This document shows positions 35,006 to 43,689 of a stretch of 64,000 bases of DNA, piece by piece. Both the position numbers and the translations under genes were made by a program. How positions within the stretch are numbered: position 1 is the first letter of the stretch; each line of letters begins with the position of its first letter. The notes under the pieces were generated by a model. The model saw nothing but the letters and a program-made list of their open reading frames with translations. It did no database searches and was not told the DNA's origin. The stretch comes from Nitrospina sp052156635. GTDB lineage: Bacteria > Nitrospinota > Nitrospinia > Nitrospinales > Nitrospinaceae. Location: positions 85,510 to 149,509 of the forward strand of contig NZ_JBQKUO010000005.1 of the NCBI RefSeq assembly GCF_052156635.1, in the 5' to 3' direction.

Positions 35006-35848
35006 ATGAGTACATGGACCCAACTCAATAGAAACCAAAAGGGCTTTTCGGTGATCGAGCTGATCATCGTCATGGGCATCACCACCGTTGTGATGGGTGC
35101 GGCGATGTACACCTTCATGAAGCAGGAAAAGGTGATCCGCACCGAACAGGCCGCCTCCCAGATCCGTGCCGCAGGCCGGGCCGGAATCAACGAACTGGCC
35201 AAGGAACTGCGCCGCATCGGCTACGGCATGCCGCGCAGCCACGGACTGTACAGCGTAGGATCCAATTACGTTTACTGGTGGATCAACACCGACGACGCCA
35301 CCACCGCCGTGACGGCGGATGTGACCTCCGGTGACGTGCTGCTCAACGTGCAGGACGCAAACCTGATGGCAACGCAGACGGGAGGCTTCGGCTACCTGAT
35401 GCTACGCACGGTCAAGCAGGCGGACCAGTGGAACATGGTCCGTTTCACCACCGCGGTCGGGGGCAACATCGTAAACCTGTCCATGTATCCGAACCAGGAC
35501 TTTTCGGTCTCCACGGATACCGTGCAGGTCAGCAAAATGAGGTACCAGCGCATCACCCACAATGCCACTACCAATATCGTCCAGTTTTTTGATGACGGAG
35601 ACCCCGTGGTGCCGCTGGTCCACAATGTGAAATCCGTCGCCTTCACCTACTCCAATTCCGCCGGCTCTACCGTGACCGTTCCACTATCCAATACCGGCTG
35701 GACCAGCTCTGTGGGCAACACCACGGGTTCGAACAACATTCACACCATCCGCAAAATCGGGATCACGTTGACCATGGAAGATCCCGAAGACTTTGCGGAG
35801 GATATTATTCTTAAAACCGATGTCAACTTGAGGAACATGGGATCATGA
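35006..35848 (+). CDS. PilW-like type IV minor pilin (copy 2)
   Basis: 280 residues, same length as the copy at 33294 and near-identical at the C terminus. The prepilin site is QKG, then FSVIELIIVMGITTVVMGAAMYTF. Most differences lie in the middle region (TSGDTALTVQD against TSGDVLLNVQD). Its stop overlaps the pilX-like ATG by four bases (ATGA), so this copy sits in the standard V-W-X order and is probably the original; copy 1 is then the duplicate (inference). Confidence 0.87.
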   Translation: MSTWTQLNRNQKGFSVIELIIVMGITTVVMGAAMYTFMKQEKVIRTEQAASQIRAAGRAGINELAKELRRIGYGMPRSHGLYSVGSNYVYWWINTDDATTAVTADVTSGDVLLNVQDANLMATQTGGFGYLMLRTVKQADQWNMVRFTTAVGGNIVNLSMYPNQDFSVSTDTVQVSKMRYQRITHNATTNIVQFFDDGDPVVPLVHNVKSVAFTYSNSAGSTVTVPLSNTGWTSSVGNTTGSNNIHTIRKIGITLTMEDPEDFAEDIILKTDVNLRNMGS

Positions 35849-37161
35849 ATACTCACAACCAAAACCACGAACACAGCTTTACAGGGAACATCGGGGAACC
35901 CCAGTCCCACCGGAACGAGTCCGGGGCGGTTCTGGTGGTTGTTCTCCTGATGATGGTCGTCTTGATCGGTCTCATTCCGGCCGCCATCAACATGACCCGC
36001 AACGATTACACGCGCACCGCGAACTACCAGGAATCCAAGGAAGCGTTCTACATTTCCGAGGCGGGCGTGCAGGAAGCCATCCGGATGACCAAGACCATGA
36101 GCCGGGACACCATCCTGGGCACGAACGCGGGACTGCTGGAGCCGGGCGGCACCGTGGTTTCCTTTAACGGGGCCAACTACAACGAATACAACTACGCGAA
36201 TGGCACCTACAAGATCCGCGTGGACGACAACACGGAGCCGGATGGCGACACCACGACCGATACGGACAAGGTCCTGGTCGTCACCGCCGTGGGCACGTCC
36301 AATACGGGTGTGGAGAAAACCATCCGCGCCAACATTTACAAGTTCGATCTTCCGCCGTCCACCTTTCCCTCGGCGCTGACCATGGTGGGCCCGCTTTCGG
36401 CCGTCAACATCTCCGGTAACTCCTTCGAGGTCAACGGCGCGGATTCAGCCGGGGGCAATGGTCTGGACCTGAGCGGCAACCCGGATGCCAGTTGTCCCGG
36501 CAAGGCCGCCATTGGCTTTGAATCCAGCGGCCCGGTCACCGAGGTCAACAACATGAATAACTGTTCCACCGCCGCCACCAACACCTGCGTGGAGGTTCCG
36601 GGCGGCAACCCCAATAAAAATGACGGCAATTACACCGGAGTCAATTCCAACTCGCGGGATTTCATCACCAGCCAGACCACGTTTTCCAGTGCGGACAGTA
36701 CCGAACTGCATCAGATGCTGACCGCGGACGGCGACAATGACGGCACGCCGGACCTGGTTTCCAATTACTACACCGGCAACCAGCATTTCAGTGGCGGTAC
36801 CTACGGGACCGATGCCAGCCCCCAGGTTACTTACGTAACAGGTGATTTGGACCTTTCGGGTAACCTGACCGGAAGCGGCATCCTGATCGTGGACGGCAAC
36901 TTGAAAATTGCAGGTACCACGAATTGGAACGGCATCATCCTGGTCGGTGCCTGCACCACCTGCAGCAGCACCGCCACCGACACCACCGGTGTGGGTTCCG
37001 GTACCATCAACGGCGCGCTGGTGGTGGGCAACGGCACCCAGGCGCAGGCCGATATCCGTGGTAACTTTGCCATCAACTACAGTTGTGAAGGCATCAACCT
37101 CGCCAACGCGGTGTTCAACGACAACGTCAGCGTGGTTGACTGGTTCGAAACCGGAGCCTGA
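35845..37161 (+). CDS. PilX-like minor pilin assembly protein
   Basis: 438 residues. The N terminus (ESGAVLVVVLLMMVVLIGLIP) followed by ESKEAFYISEAGVQEAIR is the PilX N-terminal domain, lacking the usual Glu5, as is common for PilX/GspK-type tip subunits. The long C-terminal part is Gly/Asn/Thr-rich with a repeated-strand pattern (LDLSGNLTGSGILIVDGNL) and a CTTCSS pair. No PilY1 gene follows; a strong terminator does. Confidence 0.83.
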   Translation: MNTHNQNHEHSFTGNIGEPQSHRNESGAVLVVVLLMMVVLIGLIPAAINMTRNDYTRTANYQESKEAFYISEAGVQEAIRMTKTMSRDTILGTNAGLLEPGGTVVSFNGANYNEYNYANGTYKIRVDDNTEPDGDTTTDTDKVLVVTAVGTSNTGVEKTIRANIYKFDLPPSTFPSALTMVGPLSAVNISGNSFEVNGADSAGGNGLDLSGNPDASCPGKAAIGFESSGPVTEVNNMNNCSTAATNTCVEVPGGNPNKNDGNYTGVNSNSRDFITSQTTFSSADSTELHQMLTADGDNDGTPDLVSNYYTGNQHFSGGTYGTDASPQVTYVTGDLDLSGNLTGSGILIVDGNLKIAGTTNWNGIILVGACTTCSSTATDTTGVGSGTINGALVVGNGTQAQADIRGNFAINYSCEGINLANAVFNDNVSVVDWFETGA

Positions 37162-37194
37162 TCGCCGACGCAATCGATCCCATGTAATAGAAAA

Positions 37195-37220
37195 GGGCGG
37201 CCCGCGGGCCGCCCTTTTTT
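37195..37220 (+). terminator. Strong intrinsic terminator of the pilin operon
   Basis: GGGCGGCCCGCGGGCCGCCC, a self-complementary GC-rich stem (37195-37214), followed by six T, 33 bases after the pilX-like stop. Confidence 0.85.
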
Positions 37221-37365
37221 ATTGCTCTTCACTCACCGCTCTCCAAAGCGAAGGCATGCCGCCAGGACGGAGCCTTCTTCTACTTTGCAAGAGAGCGTTG
37301 CACAACTTGGGTTCGAGTGGTCAATCCACGGTTCGATTGATACCCGGATTGAAAAGTCATGAATC

Positions 37366-37462
37366 CCCCTCATCCTGGCTTTCTTCCGCCAGGGGAGAAG
37401 GAACTTTTAACACTCCCTCTCCCTCGACGGGAGCACTCCAGAGTGACGGGCTGGGGTGAGGG
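37366..37462. repeat. Imperfect inverted dispersed repeat
   Basis: CCCTCATCCTGGC on the left and GGCTGGGGTGAGGG (37449-37462) on the right flank internal GC-rich parts (CCAGGGGAGAAGG, CTCCCTCTCCCTCGACGGGAG). This CCCTCACCCCAGCC type is a frequent non-coding bacterial intergenic repeat. The spacer 37221-37530 has no gene. Confidence 0.5.
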
Positions 37463-37530
37463 TGGTTTCCTCTGATTTATTTTAATGACGAATGCAAAGG
37501 TTTCCCTGGCAACAGGGAGGCCCAAACCCC

Positions 37531-38409
37531 TTACATTCCGGGAGGCGGAGGAACCTGGCCGGTCGGCTTCGGCTTCTTCTTCCCCACTTCCTCGACCTTG
37601 ATGGAGGAAGGACGGGTCTGCTTGGCGATTTCTTCCTCCTGCTCGATCACTTTCTGCATTTCGGCAACCAGTTTTTCATCCACCTTGGCTTTTTCCAGTT
37701 CCTTGCTCAGGGTTTCAACGAATTCATCCTTGGCAATGAGGGCGCTCTTCAGGCGCCTCTCCATGTCCGCCAGCCGTTCCAGGTAGTCCTTGCCCCCCAC
37801 CTTGGTTTCCTTGTCGGCCGCGGCTTCATCCATCAAATGAAACTTCACCGTATTGAAGACGGGGACGGATTTGGCCGCTTCGGTGATTTCGATTTTCTTG
37901 ATCAGCTCTTCCTTGCGCGGCAGGTGCTTGTGAACCAGCATGACGAAGAACCGGCCCTCTTCCTTGTCGAACTTCGCCGCGCGGATCCAGCGGCGGTACA
38001 CCGCGTTTTCGTGGGCCAGGTAATCGCGGGTTTCCACCAGCAGTTTGGCCAGCTCCGGGTCGATCGACGGCCCGGCCTCTTCGCCTTCGCCGCCGCCTTC
38101 CTTGCCGCCCTCACCTTCCTTGCCGGCTTCCTGGTTCTTCGAGCCCTCGCCCGTAGCCAGGGACTGGCCTTCCCCCTTGCCGGTTGTCAGCTTTGCCTGC
38201 TGGATGCTTTCCTGCGCAAACTGGTCCACCGGGGGCGGGACCTGGCCTTTGATCTGGTCCCGGTACTGCACGGGGATGGACGAGCGGTAATCGCTGTAGT
38301 GCACCATGCCCGCATCATCGATCCAACGGAACATCTCCGCTTCGGCAGACGCCGGAAACAGTGCCAGCGCACCCACGCCAAGAAGCACCGATTTTTTGAA
38401 ACGATTCAT
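37531..38409 (-). CDS. Exported DUF4124-containing protein
   Basis: 292 residues from ATG 38409 (GAGAG about eight bases upstream); the longer frame has no support. The signal peptide ends ASAEA, then EMFRWIDDAGMVHYSDYRS, a DUF4124 domain often seen in small periplasmic proteins. A Gly/Glu/Lys-rich linker (GKEGEGGKEGGGEGEEAG) and a helical, highly charged region with coiled-coil character follow; the C terminus is proline-rich (VPPPPGM). Function unknown. Confidence 0.75.
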   Translation of the reverse strand: MNRFKKSVLLGVGALALFPASAEAEMFRWIDDAGMVHYSDYRSSIPVQYRDQIKGQVPPPVDQFAQESIQQAKLTTGKGEGQSLATGEGSKNQEAGKEGEGGKEGGGEGEEAGPSIDPELAKLLVETRDYLAHENAVYRRWIRAAKFDKEEGRFFVMLVHKHLPRKEELIKKIEITEAAKSVPVFNTVKFHLMDEAAADKETKVGGKDYLERLADMERRLKSALIAKDEFVETLSKELEKAKVDEKLVAEMQKVIEQEEEIAKQTRPSSIKVEEVGKKKPKPTGQVPPPPGM

Positions 38410-38682
38410 AATGGTTTCTCTCACGGCTCGATTCTCCCAACCGACCGGGTGCGGTCCCTTGCTTTTCGTGAAAAGCGGAAGGTTTGCCCGGTACAGGATT
38501 GCCCCCTTTTTCATTCGCGACGGCTGAGAAGCTTCCCGCCGCCTCGGCACCACGCCATAACTTATTGTAACTGAATACCTTATCATGACATCCTGAGAAA
38601 TGCAATCGACCCGACTTTGGTTTATACTTGTATCCTCTACAGGGCCCGGTTATTCCGGGTTTTTGGCAGGTACCGAATCACG

Positions 38683-39552
38683 ATGATCACCAACTCCATG
38701 AAGAACCGCACGTGCCTGATCACCGGCGCCAACTCCGGCATCGGGTACGAAACCGCCCGCGCCCTGGCGTACATGGGAGCGCGGTTGATCCTGGTGTGCC
38801 GCAATCCCGAAAAGGGGGAAGCGGCACTGGCCTCGCTGCGCCAGCGCACCGGCAACGACGATATGGAGCTGATGATCGCCGACCTCGCCTCGCTCCACCA
38901 GGTGGAGGAACTTGCTGAAAAGATACGCGCGCGTTACGACGTCCTGCACGTGCTCATCAACAACGCCGGGCTCCTGCAGGGACGGCGGGAACTGACCGAG
39001 GACGGCTACGAGACCACCTTCGCCGTCAACCACCTCGCGCATTACGTGCTGACCCTGCGCCTGCTCGACCTGTTGAAGGCGGGCGCGCCGTCACGCATCA
39101 TCAACGTCTCGTCGATCGTGCACCTCATCGGCTCCATCCGTTTCGACGACCCGTTCTTCGAGAAAAAAAGTTACCGCGCCATGTCCGCCTACGCGCAATC
39201 GAAGCTGGCGAACATCCTGTTCACATACAAGCTGGCGCGCCTGCTGGAGGGTTCGGGCATCACGGTGAACGCCATGCACCCCGGCGTGGTGGCGACCAAC
39301 TTCGGCCACGCGGGGCCCCTGTGGTACAAGCTCGCCAAGGTGTTTGCACGGCCGTTTTACATCCGCCCGCAGAACGGGGCGCGGACACTCATTCACCTGG
39401 CCGCCTCCCCCGCCGTGGAAAAGGTCACCGGCACCTACTTCGTGCGCAAACGCTCCGTGCCCACCCTTCCGGTGTCCTACGACACCGGTTTGCAGGACCG
39501 GCTGTGGGACATCAGCGGCCAGATGACCGGCGTGCGGTGGCATAATGGCTGA
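38683..39552 (+). CDS. Short-chain dehydrogenase/reductase (retinol dehydrogenase-like)
   Basis: 289-residue SDR: TGANSGIGYETA (cofactor-binding, residues 14-25), LINNAG, the serine of INVSSIV and the YAQSK catalytic Tyr/Lys. The long C-terminal region with HPGVVATNF and NGARTLIHLAASPAVE is typical of the human RDH11-14/WWOX-like SDRs. The Arg after the glycine motif (CRNPEKGE) suggests NADP. ATG 38683 used; the upstream site is weak. The HAD gene overlaps its end by eight bases. Confidence 0.88.
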   Translation: MITNSMKNRTCLITGANSGIGYETARALAYMGARLILVCRNPEKGEAALASLRQRTGNDDMELMIADLASLHQVEELAEKIRARYDVLHVLINNAGLLQGRRELTEDGYETTFAVNHLAHYVLTLRLLDLLKAGAPSRIINVSSIVHLIGSIRFDDPFFEKKSYRAMSAYAQSKLANILFTYKLARLLEGSGITVNAMHPGVVATNFGHAGPLWYKLAKVFARPFYIRPQNGARTLIHLAASPAVEKVTGTYFVRKRSVPTLPVSYDTGLQDRLWDISGQMTGVRWHNG

Positions 39553-40159
39553 AGAGGGTTCTCCCGCGCCGCGTGAGGGCTTGAAGTGGGTGAAGGTCGC
39601 CCGCTTCCTCGCCCTGCCCTTTTCGCCCGACCGGCTGAAAACCTACCGCCGGGTGAAACGGTTCGAAGACGTGCCGGCCGACGACCTCCTCGCCGACGGC
39701 ATCGAGGGCGTTCTGTTGGATGTGGACGGCACGCTGGGTCCCCACCACACACGCACGTTTCCCGATTCGGTGGTGACGCACGTCAAAGTATTGCAGGCGG
39801 TGGGATTGAAAGTGGCGCTGTTCACCAACGCCTTCGAGGACCGCTTCGAGCAGTTCGAAGGCGTGCCTGTGGTCACCAACGTGCCGCCCAAGCCGGACCC
39901 GGCCGGATTCCACACCGCCATGCGGGATTACCTGAAACTCGACGATCCGGCGAAGGTGGTGATGATCGGCGACAACTACATCACCGACGGCGGCGCCATC
40001 GATGCGGGCATGCGCTTCATTCATGTGAAACCGGTGCCGGGCGGAGAAAGCGCCTTCCACCACACCACGCGCTACCTGGCGGAACTTTTCGCCCGTGCCT
40101 GGCGGCCGGTGACCACTTCAGCCCTCGCCTCCCGTACCAGACCAGGCCGGCAAGTTTGA
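39545..40159 (+). CDS. HAD-superfamily phosphatase (YqeG-like)
   Basis: 204 residues. The HAD nucleophile motif is LLDVDGTLGPH (Asp59, Asp61), motif II ALFTNAF and motif III/IV KPDP with MIGDNYITDGGAIDAGM. Size and the DVDGTL-first layout fit the YqeG/IIIA group, which includes phosphatidylglycerophosphatases. It is translationally coupled to the SDR gene. Confidence 0.8.
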   Translation: MAEEGSPAPREGLKWVKVARFLALPFSPDRLKTYRRVKRFEDVPADDLLADGIEGVLLDVDGTLGPHHTRTFPDSVVTHVKVLQAVGLKVALFTNAFEDRFEQFEGVPVVTNVPPKPDPAGFHTAMRDYLKLDDPAKVVMIGDNYITDGGAIDAGMRFIHVKPVPGGESAFHHTTRYLAELFARAWRPVTTSALASRTRPGRQV

Positions 40160-40185
40160 CATTTGCGCCTGAAAATTCATAAAAT
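40156..40185 (+). promoter_or_regulatory. Sigma70-type promoter
   Basis: TTGACA (40156-40161), 18 bases, then TAAAAT (40180-40185). It begins inside the end of the HAD gene and lies about 35 bases before the exported His/Cys protein gene. Confidence 0.55.
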
Positions 40186-40218
40186 GTAGGAAAAAAAGAA
40201 CGAACGGGGTCAATAGCC

Positions 40219-40626
40219 GTGAAACGCATTGTTTTCGCGACATTTTTACTGGCAGGATGCATCGCCGTCCCAGCGCTGGCTTTCGCGGATTCGGGTCACA
40301 GCCACCATGAGGCCGATCCGTTCAAACTGGAGCCGGACAAGGCCGTGCACTGCGATTTGAACGGGCACCGGCACGTCCACGCCAACCAGCCCTGCCCGCA
40401 CAGGAAACCGTACCGGTCGCCGCGTACGGAGCTCGGTCTCGACTGCGGCGGTCAGCCGCAGGGCACCATGCCGGCCCAGTCCACCCCGATTCTCAAAACC
40501 TTCGGCCCGGCGGGAGGTGCCGCTCGGCTGGCTTCCCTCATGCTGGCCGCTTTTCATCCAAAAACACCCTCCCCTTTCGTTTTGTGGGAGACGTCCCCGC
40601 CTTCCCCGCCTCCCAAATCGTCCTGA
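40219..40626 (+). CDS. Small exported His/Cys-containing protein
   Basis: 135 residues with a signal peptide ending ALAFA. The mature N terminus reads DSGHSHHEAD, then VHCDLNGHRHVHANQPCPHRK and LDCGG: a His-rich stretch with three cysteines that could bind metal. The C-terminal 35 residues are Pro/Ser-rich. GTG at 40219 is the assigned start. It lies upstream of a barrel protein whose mature N terminus also has a CCxxC, so a shared metal role is possible (inference). Confidence 0.6.
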   Translation: MKRIVFATFLLAGCIAVPALAFADSGHSHHEADPFKLEPDKAVHCDLNGHRHVHANQPCPHRKPYRSPRTELGLDCGGQPQGTMPAQSTPILKTFGPAGGAARLASLMLAAFHPKTPSPFVLWETSPPSPPPKSS

Positions 40627-40774
40627 TCGATTCCCTTAATTAAATCCCGGTTGCGCGCAAACGAGGTTTTTCCCGGTTCGGTCCGTCCGTCTTCTGTGAA
40701 ACAACGGCAACACCCCGAACGAACCCCCTCCGGCCTGCCGGGCAACTTTCATCGATCCAGAACGCAAACGAACC

Positions 40775-41995
40775 ATGACCGAAATTGAAAAAAGTCCGAC
40801 TCCACCACTTAAAAAGCGCCGCGGCGCCTCACGCATTTTTGCAGGCGGCCTGCACCGGGGGATGGCCGTCCTGCTGGCCCTGTTCCTGCTGTTGCCCGCC
40901 AACGCTCAGGCCTACATTGGCCTCTGCTGCGCGCACTGCGGCGGCAACATGCCGCTCAACATTTTCGGCGGCGGCATTCCGGAACCGAAGGAGTTCCGTT
41001 TCAAGATCAGCCAGATGTTCATGCGCATGGGTCCCATGCGGGACGGCACCAAGGATCTGAAAACCTCCGAACTCGTCGGCATGCCGGCCATGGGCAAGTT
41101 TCCCGCCGTGCCGGAGTCCATGAACATGTGGATGACCATGTTCGGCGGCGCGTATTCGTTCTCCGACGACTTCGCGCTGATGCTCATGAGCAGTTTCAGG
41201 TACAACACCATGCCCATGCGCTTCAACTCAATGCTCCAGGCCTCGACGGGCCGATCGGGCTTCACCATGGAATCGTCGGGCCTCGGCGACACCAAACTCA
41301 TCGGTAAGTACCGGCTGTATTCCGACGATCACCTGGCGCCGACGCAACAGTTTTCCATGTTGTTCGGGGTGTCCCTGCCGACGGGAAGCATTAAGAAAGA
41401 ATTCACGGAAAATCCCGCGGCTGGGCAGAACGGCACCCTGCTTCCCTTCAAGATGCAGATGGGCAGCGGCACGTTCGATCCCATCGTCGGACTGACCTAT
41501 CAGGGGTCGCGCGATCCGTTCTGGTACGGCGCAAACCTGGTGTACACCGGGCGTTTCTACGACAATAGCCAGGATTATCAGCAGGGGGACGAGGTGCGGC
41601 TGGATATTTACAGCATGTACCAGTTTCACCCGCAGTCGGTGGTGCACCTCCAATTGAACGGGTTTTATGAAGGCAGGTACAGCGACGAGCCGCGGCTGGC
41701 GAGGGAGCAGGGACACGGCCACGTCGGGTTCAATCCCAACGGACCGTTCACAAGTCCGCTGTTCGACCCGGACAACTACGGCGGAACGAAGCTGAATGTC
41801 ACCGCGGGCATCCAGTACCAGCCGATCCCGTTGCACGTACTCGAGCTGACGGCATCGGCGCCGGTGACACAGAACCTGCGCGGGCCACAGCTGGCCGAGG
41901 ATTACCGGATCATGATCTCGTATTACATCGAGATCCCGACCAAAGACAGCCGCCGTTACAAAGGCATGCCCGCACCCAAAGAACTCGGATTCTAG
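40775..41995 (+). CDS. Outer-membrane beta-barrel protein (MetA-pathway/phenol-transporter type)
   Basis: 406 residues. A signal anchor ends NAQA (46), followed at once by YIGLCCAHCGGNM with a CCxxC motif (Cys51, 52, 55) and a Met-rich stretch (FMRMGPMRDG, MNMWMTMFGGAYSF). The rest is amphipathic beta strand with the layout of the PF13557-type transporter barrels (LFGVSLPTGSIKKEF, GLTYQGSRDPFWYGANLVYTGRF, YYIEIPTK). Probably an outer-membrane channel; substrate unknown. It precedes a cytochrome c lipoprotein by nine bases. Confidence 0.72.
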   Translation: MTEIEKSPTPPLKKRRGASRIFAGGLHRGMAVLLALFLLLPANAQAYIGLCCAHCGGNMPLNIFGGGIPEPKEFRFKISQMFMRMGPMRDGTKDLKTSELVGMPAMGKFPAVPESMNMWMTMFGGAYSFSDDFALMLMSSFRYNTMPMRFNSMLQASTGRSGFTMESSGLGDTKLIGKYRLYSDDHLAPTQQFSMLFGVSLPTGSIKKEFTENPAAGQNGTLLPFKMQMGSGTFDPIVGLTYQGSRDPFWYGANLVYTGRFYDNSQDYQQGDEVRLDIYSMYQFHPQSVVHLQLNGFYEGRYSDEPRLAREQGHGHVGFNPNGPFTSPLFDPDNYGGTKLNVTAGIQYQPIPLHVLELTASAPVTQNLRGPQLAEDYRIMISYYIEIPTKDSRRYKGMPAPKELGF

Positions 41996-42004
41996 GGAAG
42001 CCGT

Positions 42005-42295
42005 ATGAATGGAATTACTCGAAATCGATTCCTCCTTGTCGCATCGCTGGCTGCCCTTGTTCTGGCTGCCGGGTGCGGTGGCAACCCGTTGCCCGAGGCG
42101 GGATCAGCTGATGAGAGGTTGTACCGTGCGAAATGCACCGTCTGTCACAGCTGGCCGCATCCTCAGCGCCACACGGCTGAAGAATGGGACCACTATCTGA
42201 AGGTGATGGAGGGTCACATGAAAAAAAAGAACATCGCTTTCACTGAAAGCGAGAAGGAAACCATACGCAACTATCTGCACAGGAACTCACGATGA
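42005..42295 (+). CDS. Mono-heme c-type cytochrome lipoprotein
   Basis: 96 residues. Lipoprotein signal peptide with lipobox LAAGC (Cys24). A single heme-binding CTVCH (residues 44-48) follows ADERLYRAK; Met68 or Met72 may be the second ligand. It overlaps the next gene, a TlpA thioredoxin, by four bases. The small size suggests an electron shuttle fixed to a membrane surface. Confidence 0.82.
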   Translation: MNGITRNRFLLVASLAALVLAAGCGGNPLPEAGSADERLYRAKCTVCHSWPHPQRHTAEEWDHYLKVMEGHMKKKNIAFTESEKETIRNYLHRNSR

Positions 42296-42864
42296 GACAC
42301 TTCAATCTTAAAAACAAAGTTCGCCTGCTGTTTGCGCTGGCGGCATCCCTTCTCCTGCTGACTGGCGCAGGAACCGAATCCCTGCCGCCGAAAGAGAAGC
42401 TGTTCGATCAGTTCGGCGTCACCCCGCCGCGCACCGCCAAGGAAGCGCCCGACTTCACGCTGACCACGCTGGAGGGGAAAAAGGTAAGCCTGAAGGAATA
42501 CGAAGGCAAACCCATCCTCATTCACTTCTGGGCCACGTGGTGCGTTCCCTGCAAGGAAGAGCTGCCCACGATCCAGAAACTGCACGAAAATCTGGGCGGC
42601 GAGGTGGTTCAGATTCTGACCATCAACATCGATCGCTGGAACAAGGACCGGGTGGAAGAGTTCCAGAAGGATTTCGGTCTGCGCTTTCCGATCCTGCTCG
42701 ACCCAAAGCAGGAAGTGCGCCGCAAGTACTTCATCATGGGACTGCCCACCAGTTACCTCGTCGGAGCCGACGGTAAGCTCGCCGGGTACATATCCGGTCC
42801 GCGGGAATGGAACTCGCCGGTTTCCCACCAGATCATGAAAACCCTGGCACACCATTCCGGTTGA
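42292..42864 (+). CDS. TlpA/ResA-type thioredoxin
   Basis: 190 residues with an N-terminal hydrophobic signal/anchor. The redoxin domain has APDFTLTTLEGKK, IHFWATWCVPCKEELP (active site WCVPC at 83-87) and GLPTSYLVGADG. The start is coupled to the cytochrome c gene (ATGA). This is the second TlpA in the window; here it probably reduces the heme-binding cysteines of the adjacent apocytochrome (inference). Confidence 0.9.
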   Translation: MRHFNLKNKVRLLFALAASLLLLTGAGTESLPPKEKLFDQFGVTPPRTAKEAPDFTLTTLEGKKVSLKEYEGKPILIHFWATWCVPCKEELPTIQKLHENLGGEVVQILTINIDRWNKDRVEEFQKDFGLRFPILLDPKQEVRRKYFIMGLPTSYLVGADGKLAGYISGPREWNSPVSHQIMKTLAHHSG

Positions 42865-42967
42865 GTCCACGCACTCCAGCACGCATCCAAACAGGAAGGG
42901 TGATACAATACGCCCGCGGCTGGATTGAAGGGCCACAACTCACTGCCAACCTGGAGGCCGAGCGGGC

Positions 42968-43339
42968 ATGCAACTGGTATTGCTGATAGGAGCGGGGGGA
43001 TTTGCAGGCGCCATCCTGCGATTCTGGGTGAGCGGCTGGATTCAGAACGGGCTGGTCACGTTTCCACTGGGGACACTCGGCGTGAACTTCATCGGTAGTT
43101 TCCTGCTGAGCCTCATCATGTACCTGTCGGAGTTCAAGGGCGTGTTCACCGAAGAAACGCGCGTGTTCCTCACCATCGGCGTGCTTGGCTCCTTCACCAC
43201 CATGTCCACCTTCGGCTACGAATCGTTCAAGCTTCTCGAACAGAATGAACTCGGCCTGTTCAGCCTCAACGTTGTGGGGTCGGTGACCCTGGCACTCCTT
43301 GGCGTGTATCTCGGACGCCTCATTTCGGTGAACCTTTAA
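42968..43339 (+). CDS. crcB: Fluoride ion channel CrcB/Fluc
   Basis: 123-residue, four-helix dual-topology channel that exports fluoride. Conserved segments are GGFAGAILRFWVSG, GTLGVNFIGSFLLSL (with the pore Asn) and GVLGSFTTMSTFGYES (with the Phe-box and Na-site residues). No fluoride riboswitch is recognisable upstream. The DUF190 gene follows two bases later. Confidence 0.95.
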   Translation: MQLVLLIGAGGFAGAILRFWVSGWIQNGLVTFPLGTLGVNFIGSFLLSLIMYLSEFKGVFTEETRVFLTIGVLGSFTTMSTFGYESFKLLEQNELGLFSLNVVGSVTLALLGVYLGRLISVNL

Positions 43340-43341
43340 TC

Positions 43342-43689
43342 ATGAAAAAAGAAACCGAAGCGATCCTGTTGCGGATTTTCATCGGCGAAGACGACCGGCA
43401 CGAAGGCCGTCCCCTTTACAAATACCTGGTCGAGCTGTTCCGCAAGGAGGGGATGGCCGGAGCAACGGTCCTGCGCGGCACCGACGGCTTCGGCAAAACC
43501 AGTCACTACCACACCACCTCCATCCTGCGCCTGTCCACGGACCTGCCCATCGTCATCGAGGTTGTCGACACGCGTGAGAAAATCGAAGGCGTCCTGCCGA
43601 AGCTGGAAGGCGTCGTCACTTCCGGGCTCATAACCGAAGAAAAAGTCACCATCGTGTTTTACGAAGGCGACGAAACCAAATCCCGCTAG
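43342..43689 (+). CDS. DUF190 family protein
   Basis: 115 residues, cytoplasmic. LLRIFIGEDDRHEGRPLYKYLVE and GATVLRGTDGFG are typical of DUF190, a PII/CutA1-like ferredoxin-fold family frequently encoded beside crcB. It is probably a cytoplasmic partner or sensor. Its stop overlaps the stop of the convergent porin gene. Confidence 0.9.
   Translation: MKKETEAILLRIFIGEDDRHEGRPLYKYLVELFRKEGMAGATVLRGTDGFGKTSHYHTTSILRLSTDLPIVIEVVDTREKIEGVLPKLEGVVTSGLITEEKVTIVFYEGDETKSR

Noticed and set aside
42865..42967. Fluoride riboswitch upstream of crcB
   Set aside because: The conserved core sequence was not found by eye.
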